A DNA stretch of 64,000 bases from JACCTU01 sp963848525 (lineage in GTDB: Bacteria > Actinomycetota > Thermoleophilia > Gaiellales > Gaiellaceae). This document shows, one piece after another, positions 55,060-62,988 of the stretch (positions are counted from its first letter, which is position 1; each line of letters begins with the position of its first letter). Below the pieces are notes generated by a model, which was not told the DNA's origin, ran no database searches, and was given only the letters and a program-made list of their open reading frames with translations. The position numbers were made by a program, and so were the translations under genes. Location: contig CAWKDZ010000003.1 of the NCBI GenBank assembly GCA_963848525.1, positions 124,001 through 188,000 of the forward strand, in the 5' to 3' direction.

Positions 55060-56691
55060 GTGCGGCTCGTCCCTCCCTGGCTGGCGAGCTACCGGCGCGA
55101 CTGGCTCGTTCCGGATCTCGTCGCGGGACTCGTCGTCTGGAGCGTGGTCGTGCCGCAGTCGGTCGCGTACGCGCAGGTCGCCGGGCTTCCGCCCGAGGCC
55201 GGGCTGATCGCAGCGCCCGGAGCGCTGATCGGCTACGCGCTGCTCGGCACATCGCGCTCGCTCGTCGTCGGCGCGACGACTGCGACGGCAGCAGTGTCGG
55301 CGGCTGCGGTCGGCCCGTTGGCCGACGGTGACGCGATGCGGTACGCGGCGCTCTCCGCCGGGCTCGCGCTCGTCGCCGCGGCCGTCTTCGTCGCCGCGGG
55401 GCTGCTCAGGCTCGGTGCGGTCTTCGACTTCGTCTCGCCGCCGGTGATGACCGGGTTCCTCTTCGGTCTCGGGCTGACGATCGCCGTCGGCCAGGCGGCG
55501 AAGCTGCTCGGCGTCGAGGCGCCCGGCGGCGGCTTCTTCGAAAAAGTCTGGGAGCTCGTGCGAGACCTCGGCGACGCGAGCGGCTGGACCGTCGCGACCG
55601 GCGTGCTCAGCATCGCCGCGCTGCTCGCCGTCTCGCGGCTGGCGCCCGGCCTGCCCGCGACGCTCGTCGTCCTCGGTGGGGCGATCCTCGTCTCGACGCT
55701 GCTCGACCTGAGCGGGCGCGGCGTCGATGTCGTTGGTGAGTTGCCGGACGCGCTTCCCGATCCCGGCGTTCCGGACGTGTCCTGGAACGACCTCGTCGAC
55801 CTGGTCGCTCCCGCGTTCGGCGTGCTGTTCGTGAGCGCCGAGGCGGTCGGGGTCGCGCGCTCGCTCGGCGTCCGGCACCGCTACGCGATCGACACGAACC
55901 GCGAGCTGATCGGGCTCGGCGGTGCGAACCTCCTGTCCGCGCTCTCGCAGGGCTTCGTGCAGTCGGGCGGCTCGAGCCAGACCGCCGCCGCCGACCGCGC
56001 CGGCGGGAAGACACAGCTCGCGTCGCTCGTCGCCGCCGGCCTCGTACTGCTGACGGGAGCGTTCCTGGCCCCGCTCTTCGAGAACCTGCCGCAGGCGACG
56101 CTGGCGGCGATCGTCGTCGTCGCGGTGTCCGGCTTCTGGCGGGTCGGAGAGCTCAGGCGGTTCGCGCTGATCCGCCCGAGCGCTCTCTTCCAGGCACTGG
56201 TCGCGCTCGGCGGTGTGCTCGTGCTCGGTGTGCTGCCAGGGCTGATCGTCGCGGCGGCGCTCTCGCTGATCCTCGTTGTCCGGCGGTTGAGCCGACCATC
56301 GGTCGGGGTGCTCGCGCGCGATCCCCAGAGCGGTGCGTGGGGTCGAGCCGACCGCCACCCGGACTGGACAACACCGCCCGACCTGGTCGTCGGCCGCGTC
56401 GACGGGCCGATCTTCTACGCGAACAGCTCACTCGTGAAGGAGCGGCTGCTCGAGCTCGCCGCCGGCGAGCCGCCGCCGCGCGCGGTCGTGCTCTCGCTCG
56501 AGGGCAACTACGACCTCGATCTGGCGAGCGTCGACGCGTTCGCGGAGCTCGCCGACGCGCTCGCCGCGCGCGGCAGCGAGCTCCGCCTGGCGGCGGTTCA
56601 CGTCGGCGCGCTGAACATCATTCGGCGCTCGGGTCTGAACGAGCGCGTCCGGATCGAGCCGACGATCGACGCGGCCGCGGACGCGCGGTAG
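55060..56691 (+). CDS. sulP: SulP-family sulfate/anion permease with STAS domain
   Basis: 543 residues from GTG 55060. It has VPDLVAGLVVWSVVVPQSVAYAQVAGLPPEAGL (SulP signature, shown here in part), about 11-12 helices, FVQSGGSSQTAAADRAGGKT and a C-terminal STAS domain from about residue 435 (YANSSLVKERLLELAAGEPP, AFAELADALAARGSELRL). SulP proteins import sulfate, bicarbonate or dicarboxylates. Next to two sulfatases and an FGE elsewhere in the window a sulfate role is tempting, but the neighbours do not prove it. Confidence 0.9.
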   Translation: MRLVPPWLASYRRDWLVPDLVAGLVVWSVVVPQSVAYAQVAGLPPEAGLIAAPGALIGYALLGTSRSLVVGATTATAAVSAAAVGPLADGDAMRYAALSAGLALVAAAVFVAAGLLRLGAVFDFVSPPVMTGFLFGLGLTIAVGQAAKLLGVEAPGGGFFEKVWELVRDLGDASGWTVATGVLSIAALLAVSRLAPGLPATLVVLGGAILVSTLLDLSGRGVDVVGELPDALPDPGVPDVSWNDLVDLVAPAFGVLFVSAEAVGVARSLGVRHRYAIDTNRELIGLGGANLLSALSQGFVQSGGSSQTAAADRAGGKTQLASLVAAGLVLLTGAFLAPLFENLPQATLAAIVVVAVSGFWRVGELRRFALIRPSALFQALVALGGVLVLGVLPGLIVAAALSLILVVRRLSRPSVGVLARDPQSGAWGRADRHPDWTTPPDLVVGRVDGPIFYANSSLVKERLLELAAGEPPPRAVVLSLEGNYDLDLASVDAFAELADALAARGSELRLAAVHVGALNIIRRSGLNERVRIEPTIDAAADAR

Positions 56692-56703
56692 CGTTGCCCG
56701 GGC

Positions 56704-57477
56704 ATGGCCAACCCGCAGCGGAAGCGCCCGTCCGCAACGGTCATCCGCCAGACCTTGTCGGACCGCGACCCGGCGCTGCGCAGCGTCTTCCTCGATGTCC
56801 ACGGCCTTGTCCGGGAGACGCTGCCCGACGTCGAGTTCACGATCGACCTGAAGGACGGAGCGATCGGCTATGGCGCCCACCAGTACGGCCTCGACGGCTG
56901 GGGGATCGGCGCCGTCTCCTGCCACAGCCACTGGGTCACGCTCGCGTTCATGCGAGGCGCGCGCCTACCGGACCCGGGCAAGGTCCTCGAGGGAACGGGC
57001 AAGAGCGTGCGCCACGTCAAGCTCCGTTCTCGGGATCAGCTCGCAGAGCGCCGAGGCGCAATCAGGGCGTTGCTGCTGGCGGCGATTGCACGTGGAGGTA
57101 CGCCGGCGCTACGCGGAGTCGGCGCGCGCGTTACCGAAGGAACCGGGACGGCGAGCTGCGGCGGCGGATCGTGCTGCGCGGAAGGCGAGAGCGATGCGTC
57201 GTTCGGGCAAGCGTTGTACGACGCGGTGCAACGGAGCGAGCTTCCCGAAGCGGCGACGCTCGCCTACCTCGGCTGCGGCAACCCGACCGCGGTTGCGGAC
57301 TTGCGCGAGGGCGAGACTGTGCTCGATCTCGGCGCGGGCGGCGGCATCGACGTGATCCTGTCGGCGAAGCGCGTCGGGCCGACCGGGACCGCGTATGGGC
57401 TTGACATGACCGACGAGATGCTCGTGCTCGCGCAGCGCAACGCGCGGAGGCGGGCGCGACCAACGTGCACTTCCTGA
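56704..57477 (+). CDS. DUF1801-like protein read through into an arsM remnant
   Basis: The frame from ATG 56704 gives a DUF1801-type protein for its first about 125 residues (VFLDVHGLVRETLPDVEFTI, GIGAVSCHSHWVTLAFMRGA, HVKLRSRDQLAERRGAIRAL), then continues into methyltransferase sequence until 57477. The natural DUF1801 gene would end around 57090; the apparent fusion is probably created by decay of the following arsM gene. DUF1801 proteins bind phosphate-type ligands; the role is unknown. Confidence 0.65.
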   Translation: MANPQRKRPSATVIRQTLSDRDPALRSVFLDVHGLVRETLPDVEFTIDLKDGAIGYGAHQYGLDGWGIGAVSCHSHWVTLAFMRGARLPDPGKVLEGTGKSVRHVKLRSRDQLAERRGAIRALLLAAIARGGTPALRGVGARVTEGTGTASCGGGSCCAEGESDASFGQALYDAVQRSELPEAATLAYLGCGNPTAVADLREGETVLDLGAGGGIDVILSAKRVGPTGTAYGLDMTDEMLVLAQRNARRRARPTCTS

Positions 57478-57557
57478 AGGGAATGATCGAGCAGATCCCA
57501 CTGCCGGCGAACTCCGTGGACGTGGTGATCTCGAGCTGCGTGATCTACTCTCGGTGA
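57092..57557 (+). pseudogene. arsM: Truncated arsenite methyltransferase (ArsM)
   Basis: From GTG 57092, the reading VEVRRRYAESAR is the usual ArsM start. It then needs a frame change near 57130 to reach VTEGTGTASCGGGSCC (arsenic-binding Cys) and LPEAATLAYLGCGNPTAVA, the SAM site VLDLGAGGGIDVILSAKRVG, another change near 57450 to NVHFLKGMIEQIPLPANSVD, and then stops at CVIYSR (57557), missing the last about 100 or more residues. Both shifts look like lost bases, unlike the extra-base errors elsewhere, and the 3' half is gone, so the gene is truly decayed. Confidence 0.7.
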
Positions 57558-57595
57558 CAGCCGGTGCTGCAGCGCCGATCGACCAAGGAGCGAAC

Positions 57596-57709
57596 ATGCG
57601 CGCAGCGTTCATGTCCATCGAGAAGGCCTTCGTGACCTACTTGGAGGGTATGACGCGTGCTTCGCAGAACGTTGAACTTGGGGATCCTGGCGCATGTCGA
57701 CGCCGGTAA
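57596..57709 (+). CDS. Short ORF overlapping the ribosomal-protection gene start (possible leader peptide)
   Basis: 37 codons (MRAAFMSIEKAFVTYLEGMT and on) with a strong ribosome site AAGGAG 5 bases before ATG 57596. It overlaps the start of the GTPase gene by 53 bases in another frame, and that gene's own site (GGAGG at 57643) lies inside it. This fits a leader peptide that couples or attenuates translation of the resistance-type gene. It could also be chance. Confidence 0.4.
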   Translation: MRAAFMSIEKAFVTYLEGMTRASQNVELGDPGACRRR

Positions 57710-59612
57710 GACGACACTCACAGAGCGGCTGCTCTACGCGGCCGGCGTCATCGACGAGCTCGGCAGCGTCGACAAAGGCACCACCCAGACCGACTCCCTA
57801 GCGCTCGAGCAGCAGCGCGGGATCACGATCAAGTCCGCGGTCGTCTCGTTCGAGATCGACGACGTCACCGTCAACCTGATCGACACGCCGGGGCATCCCG
57901 ACTTCATCGCCGAGGTGGAGCGGGTGCTGAGCGTGCTCGACGGCGCGGTGCTCGTCGTCTCGGCCGTAGAGGGCGTGCAGGCGCAGACGCGCGTGCTGAT
58001 GCGTGCGCTCGAGCGGCTGCGCATCCCGACGCTCGTGTTCGTGAACAAGCTCGACCGCGTCGGCGCGGACTCCGAACGGGTGCTGGACGAGATCACCGAG
58101 CGGCTGACGCCGGCGACGGTCGCGATGGCGTCCGTCGAGGGCGAGGGGACGCGCGCCGCCGCAGTGACACGGCATACAGACAGGTCACGGCTCGTCGAGG
58201 TGCTCGCCGAGCACGACGAGGCGTTGCTCGCCGCCTACGTCGAAGACGAGACGAGCGTGTCGTCGCAGCACCTTCGCGAGCTGCTCGCGACGCAGGTGAA
58301 GCGGGCGCTCGTACATCCCGTCTTCGTCGGCTCGGCGATCACCGGCGCGGGCGTCGACTACCTGACCGTAGGGCTCGTCGAGTTGCTGCCCGCAACCGAG
58401 GGCGATGCGGACGGACCGCTCGCAGGAACGATCTTCAAGATCGAACGCGGTTCGGCAGGCGAACGGATCGCCTACGCCCGGATCTTCTCGGGGACGGTCC
58501 GCACGCGGGACAAGGTCCTCTTCGGCGTCGACCACGAGGAGAAGGTGACGGCGATCGGCGTCTTCGAGCACGGGACTGCGGTTCGACGGCAAGCCGTGTC
58601 CGCAGGGCAGATCGCCAAGCTCTCGGGCCTCGGTGAGATTCAGATCGGCGACCGGATCGGCGACGTGGCGGGCCGCGAGCTGCACCGCGAGTTTCGCCCG
58701 CCGACGCTGGAGTCCGTGGTCGCGCCGCTCGATCCCGACGACGGGCAGCGGCTTCGCGTCGCCCTGGCGCAGCTCGCCGAGCAGGACCCGCTGATCGACG
58801 TCCGGCAGGACGACGCGCGCCGGGAGCTCTCCGTGTCGCTCTACGGCGAGGTCCAGAAGGAGGTGATCGAGGCGACGCTGGCCGACGACTTCGGCATCGC
58901 GGTCGTGTTCCGCGAGACGACGCCGATCTACGTCGAACGTCCGACCGGGACCGGCGAGGCGATCGAGGTTCTGCACGCGGAGTCGAACCCGTTCCTCGCC
59001 ACGATCGGCCTCCGCGTCGGGCCCGGGCCGGAAGGGTCGGGGTTCGAGTTCCGAGCGCAGCTCGACCATCGCACCGTCCCGCTGTACATCTACAAGACCG
59101 TCGAGAGCTTCGCGGCGAGCATGCGCGAGTACGTCGAGCAGACGCTGCACGAGGGGCTCTTCGGCTGGCAGGTCACGGACTGCGTCGTGACGATGGTGGA
59201 GTGCAGCTACAGCGTCCCCGACGGTCCTCCGTCGAGACGGGGACCGCTGAGCACGGCCGCCGACTTCCGCAAGCTGACACCGCTCGTCCTGCAGCAGGCG
59301 CTCGAACGGGCGCGGACGGTGGTCTGCGAGCCGACCGTCCGAGCCCGCGTAGAGATCCCGACCGACGCGATCGGAGCCGTCATGGCCGCGTTGGCGCGGC
59401 TCGGCGCCGCCGCCGGGACGCCGACCATCCAAGGCTCGCTGTCGACGATCGAGGCGGTCCTACCGGCGCAACGGGCGGACGACCTCCAGCGGGAGCTCCC
59501 CGCGCTGACGGGCGGCGAGGGCGTGCTCGAATCCGACTTCGCCGGCTACCAGCCCGTGACCTCGTCTATCCCTCGGCGCGGAAGATCTGCCACTCGTCGG
59601 GAACGCCTCTGA
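57657..59612 (+). CDS. Ribosomal-protection-type translational GTPase (TetM/OtrA-like)
   Basis: 651 residues from GTG 57657, with GGAGG 9 bases upstream. The GTPase motifs are complete: G1 AHVDAGKTTLTERLL, G2 with QQRGITI, G3 DTPGHPDF, G4 NKLDR. EF-G-like domains II-V follow (GTIFKIERGSAGERIAYARI, TLESVVAPLDPDDGQ, SYSVPDGPPS). The short domain IV loop and EF-G-like layout without a G' insert match the TetM/OtrA class, which frees ribosomes from tetracyclines; chromosomal actinobacterial members may protect against self-made or environmental inhibitors. Its 3' end overlaps the convergent cyclase gene by 47 bases. Confidence 0.9.
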   Translation: MLRRTLNLGILAHVDAGKTTLTERLLYAAGVIDELGSVDKGTTQTDSLALEQQRGITIKSAVVSFEIDDVTVNLIDTPGHPDFIAEVERVLSVLDGAVLVVSAVEGVQAQTRVLMRALERLRIPTLVFVNKLDRVGADSERVLDEITERLTPATVAMASVEGEGTRAAAVTRHTDRSRLVEVLAEHDEALLAAYVEDETSVSSQHLRELLATQVKRALVHPVFVGSAITGAGVDYLTVGLVELLPATEGDADGPLAGTIFKIERGSAGERIAYARIFSGTVRTRDKVLFGVDHEEKVTAIGVFEHGTAVRRQAVSAGQIAKLSGLGEIQIGDRIGDVAGRELHREFRPPTLESVVAPLDPDDGQRLRVALAQLAEQDPLIDVRQDDARRELSVSLYGEVQKEVIEATLADDFGIAVVFRETTPIYVERPTGTGEAIEVLHAESNPFLATIGLRVGPGPEGSGFEFRAQLDHRTVPLYIYKTVESFAASMREYVEQTLHEGLFGWQVTDCVVTMVECSYSVPDGPPSRRGPLSTAADFRKLTPLVLQQALERARTVVCEPTVRARVEIPTDAIGAVMAALARLGAAAGTPTIQGSLSTIEAVLPAQRADDLQRELPALTGGEGVLESDFAGYQPVTSSIPRRGRSATRRERL

Positions 59613-60897
59613 GCTCGTGCGGGCCGAGGTCGTGGAACTCGAGTCCCGATCCCGCGACGAGGTCCTTCACGGTCCGCGAGACCAGCACGTCGTCCGCAGC
59701 TCCTAGCGCCATCACTCGCGCAGCGATGTGGACTCCGATCCCCGCGACGTCGTCACCGCGGCGTTCGATCTCGCCGGCGTGCAGGCCGGCGCGGATCTCG
59801 ACGCCGAGAGCGTGCACCTGGTCCCGCAGCGCGAGTGCGCAGCGCACCGCGCGCGCCGGACCGTCGAACGTCGCCAGGAGACCGTCCCCGGCGAAATCGG
59901 CGATGAGACCGCCGTGAGCGCTCACCTCGCGGCGTGCAATCTCGTTGTGCGCATCGAGGAGCGTGCGCCAGCCACGATCGCCGAGCTGCGCTGCGCGCTT
60001 GGTCGACTCGACGATGTCGGTGAACAGCACCGTTGCGAGGACCCGGTCGGCGTCGTGCGAGGGGCGTGACCCCGTCACGAACTCTTCGATCTCGTCGATG
60101 ACCGGGTCGACATCACCGAGGGCGAGGCCGTAGTCGGCCCCCGGCACCTCGACGAACTCGGCTCCGGGAACGAGCTCGGCGACCGCACGGCCGCTCGCGC
60201 CCGGGAAGAAGGCGTCCCGTCGGGAGACGACGAGGGTCGGCACGCGAATCGTCGGGAGGATCGCCCTGACGTCGAGCTCGAAGATCATGCGCAGCACCGC
60301 CGCGGCGACCGCCGGGCTCGCTGCCAGGCGAAGGAAACGCCCCCAGGCCTGGATGGCACGGTCGTCCCCGGCGACGCTCGGGTTCACCGCGGCCATCGTC
60401 AGCCCTCGGCCCCAGGTCTCGTCCACGGACTCGACGAGAGCTTCGACGACCTCCGGCTGGATCCCCGAGGGGTTGTCGGGCGCCCAACCGGGCCGGGCTG
60501 TGGCATTCGCGAGCACGAGGGCCGTGACCCGTTCCGGATACGTCGCAGCGAACAGCGCGGCCATCATCGTTCCCTCGTTCGCGCCCATCACGACAGCGCG
60601 CTCGGAGCCCACCGCGTCCATCACGGTCCGCACGTCGTCCATCCACTCCTCCAGGAGCGGCAGCCGCTCGAGATCGACCGGGTCGGAGAGGCCGATCCCG
60701 CGCTTGTCGAAGGAGATCAGCCGGCTGAAGGACGCCAGGCGACGGAGGTAGTACGCGAAGCCCGGCAGGTCCCAGCGCGCTTCCACGTGGCTGAACCAGG
60801 TCGACACGAGCACGAGATCGGGCGGTCCTTCGCCGACGACCTGGTACGCGACATGAACGGCACCGGCCTTGGCGTACTTCGTCTCAGGCGACCCCAT
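59566..60897 (-). CDS. Alpha/beta-hydrolase-like sensor fused to adenylate cyclase
   Basis: 443 residues from ATG 60897. Residues about 1-260 are an alpha/beta hydrolase (VYQVVGEGPPDLVLVSTWFSHV-type start, FDKRGIGLSDP, LANATARPGW, then a late acid and His region); residues about 275-440 are a class III cyclase: TVLFTDIVESTKRAAQLGDR (metal Asp), HGGLIADFAGDGLLATFDGP and AGIGVHIAARVMAL. The hydrolase nucleophile elbow reads MGANEGTMM, with Asn in place of the usual Ser, so it is probably a non-catalytic sensor. It makes cAMP (or cGMP) in response to an unknown ligand. Confidence 0.9.
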   Translation of the reverse strand: MGSPETKYAKAGAVHVAYQVVGEGPPDLVLVSTWFSHVEARWDLPGFAYYLRRLASFSRLISFDKRGIGLSDPVDLERLPLLEEWMDDVRTVMDAVGSERAVVMGANEGTMMAALFAATYPERVTALVLANATARPGWAPDNPSGIQPEVVEALVESVDETWGRGLTMAAVNPSVAGDDRAIQAWGRFLRLAASPAVAAAVLRMIFELDVRAILPTIRVPTLVVSRRDAFFPGASGRAVAELVPGAEFVEVPGADYGLALGDVDPVIDEIEEFVTGSRPSHDADRVLATVLFTDIVESTKRAAQLGDRGWRTLLDAHNEIARREVSAHGGLIADFAGDGLLATFDGPARAVRCALALRDQVHALGVEIRAGLHAGEIERRGDDVAGIGVHIAARVMALGAADDVLVSRTVKDLVAGSGLEFHDLGPHELRGVPDEWQIFRAEG

Positions 60898-60940
60898 AGG
60901 ACAGGATACGATCGGCCGAGCAGGCCCCGGAGGAGACGCG

Positions 60941-61423
60941 ATGGCAGTCGATTACTTCCTCAAGTTCGACGGCATCAAGGGCGAGAGCGTCGACGCCAAG
61001 CACAAGGACGAGATCGACGTCGAGTCGTGGAGTTGGGGCGAGACCCATCCCGGCGCCCCCTCGTCGGGCAGCGGCGCGGGAGCCGGCAAGGTCTCGATGC
61101 ACGACTTCCAGTTCGTGATGGGGTTGAACCGGGCGAGCATCGGCCTGATGAAGGCCTGCGCCACGGGCCAGCACATCAAGACGGCGACGCTCTCGTCCCG
61201 CAAGGCCGGCAAGGGGCAGCAGGAGTATCTCACCTTCAAGTTTCACGACGTCCTGATCAGCTCGTTCCACACGGGCGGGTCCGAGGACATGGACGTCCCG
61301 ACCGATTCCGTCTCGTTCAACTTCGCCAAGCTCGAGGTCGAGTACAAGCGGCAGAAGGCGGACGGCACGCTGGCTTCGGGCCTCGAGTTCAGGTACGACC
61401 TGAAGGCGAACAAGACCTTCTAG
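60941..61423 (+). CDS. Orphan Hcp-family protein (type VI secretion tube-like)
   Basis: 160 residues from ATG 60941, with GGAGGAGA 8 bases upstream. The Hcp beta-barrel signature is clear: MAVDYFLKFDGIKGESVD, WSWGETHPGAPSSGSGAGAG, MHDFQFVMGLNRASIGLMKA, YLTFKFHDVLISSF and LASGLEFRYDLKANKTF. No other type VI secretion gene is nearby. In Actinomycetota such Hcp1-like proteins occur alone and may be secreted or act in an unrelated contractile or phage-tail-like machine. Confidence 0.88.
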   Translation: MAVDYFLKFDGIKGESVDAKHKDEIDVESWSWGETHPGAPSSGSGAGAGKVSMHDFQFVMGLNRASIGLMKACATGQHIKTATLSSRKAGKGQQEYLTFKFHDVLISSFHTGGSEDMDVPTDSVSFNFAKLEVEYKRQKADGTLASGLEFRYDLKANKTF

Positions 61424-61447
61424 CGCGTCGCGATCGGCCGCGCAGCC

Positions 61448-62943
61448 GTGGAGCCCGTCCGCGCCGTCCCCCCGCCCCGGCGCCCCGACCCGCCGCGCGC
61501 GAAGACACCACAAGCTGCGGTCGAGCTCGCCCGCCTGCTGCGGGACGCCGGCTACGAGCCGCAACAGATCCAGGAGCGGCTCGCGACCGGCGACCAGCTC
61601 CTCGCGCGGTCGCCGGAGCTGCCGTCCTACCTGCGGCGGCTCGGAGACGCGGACGAGCTGGCCGTGCTGCTCCGACTCTTCCTGCTCGGCGTTCCCGTCA
61701 CACGCACACGGCTCGATCGAACTCGTGGGCGCGCGGCTGCAGGCCCGCCTCACGGGCGCCGGGCTGCTCGTCCAGGACGGCGAAGTCGTCCACGGCGCGG
61801 CGCGCCTCGTCCCTCACGACGAGCTGCTGATCGCGTCCGACCACGCGGGTGGGGCAGAGGCCTATGCAGATCACGTGCCGGGCGTGCACCGTCCGTCCGT
61901 CGCGCTCGCGCACCTGACCGTTCGCGGCGAAGGCGAGCGAGCGCTCGACCTCTGCACCGGCAACGGGATCCAGGCGATCCTGCTCGCCGCCCACGCAGAG
62001 CACGTCGTCGCGACGGACGTGAACGAACGGGCGCTCGCCTACGCCGCGTTCAACGCGGCCCTCAACGGTGTCGACAACGTCGAGACGCGAGCGGGCAGCT
62101 TCTTCGAGCCGGTCGAGGGCGAGCGCTTCGACCTCGTCGTCGCCAACCCGCCGTACGTCGTCTCGCCGGAGAGCGCTGTACCTGTTCCGGGACGGCGGCC
62201 TGCCCGGCGACGCCGTCTCGGAGCACGTCGTGCGGGCGGCGCCGGCCGTGCTCGCGCCCGGCGGGTTCGCGGCCGTCCTGATCGCCTGGGCGCTCGACCC
62301 GGACGACCCCGCCGAGCGGCCGCGGAGCTGGCTCGAAGGTTCAGGCTGCGACGCGTTCCTGCTCCACACCTCGACGGACGACCCGATCGAGACCGCGACG
62401 GCGTGGAATCGCGATCTCCTCGACCGGCCCGACGAGTACGCCGATGCGCTCGATCGCTGGCTCGCCTACTACCGCGAGCTCGGGATCGAGCAGCTGGGCT
62501 ATGCGTGCCTGGTCCTGCGCAAGCGCGGTGACGGCCGTGACGGCTGGCTGGAGGCGCAGCAGCTGCCGCGCGCGGCGCTTCGCCCGGCGGGGCGACACGT
62601 GAGGAGGCTCTTCGAGACGCACGACCGGCTGGCCGAGCTCGACTCGGACGAGGTGCTCCTCGACCGGCGACCGCGCGTCGTCGACGACGCCGTCGTCACC
62701 CAGGAAACGCGCTTCGCGGCAGGTCGCTGGCAGGCGGAGACCCTGACGATCCGGCTCGAGAACGGGTTGCCCTTTTCTGCAGAGCTCGATCCATCCGCGG
62801 CGCGATTGATCCGCGGGCTCGACGGCTCGCGGACGCTCGGTGAGGCGCTCGCCGCAGCCGTGGAGAGTGACGCCGGGCGCGAGACGGGTCTCGCGCTTGC
62901 CCGCCGGATGCTCGAGATCGGCTTCCTAGAACTCGGGTACTGA
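61448..62943 (+). CDS. HemK-like N5-glutamine/class I methyltransferase, two frameshifts
   Basis: From GTG 61448. An N-terminal helical region (LARLLRDAGYEPQQIQERLA) precedes the methyltransferase core: TVRGEGERALDLCTGNGIQA (SAM site), VVATDVNERALAYAAFNAAL and the catalytic VVANPPYVV (NPPY), as in PrmC/HemK. A C-terminal winged-helix-like domain follows (LENGLPFSAELDPSAARLIR). Extra bases near 61697 and 62178 are removed for a 497-residue protein. NPPY enzymes methylate Gln or Asn of release factors or ribosomal proteins, but this extended form is different from PrmC and its target is unknown. Confidence 0.85.
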
Positions 62944-62988
62944 TTGCTCGAGCCGACGCCCGGCGTATCGTTGCCGGTCGATGGAGAC

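Noticed and set aside
57541..57656. Continuation of ArsM beyond 57557
   Set aside because: No frame after the stop continues the ArsM fold; the region holds only the short ORF with its ribosome site.
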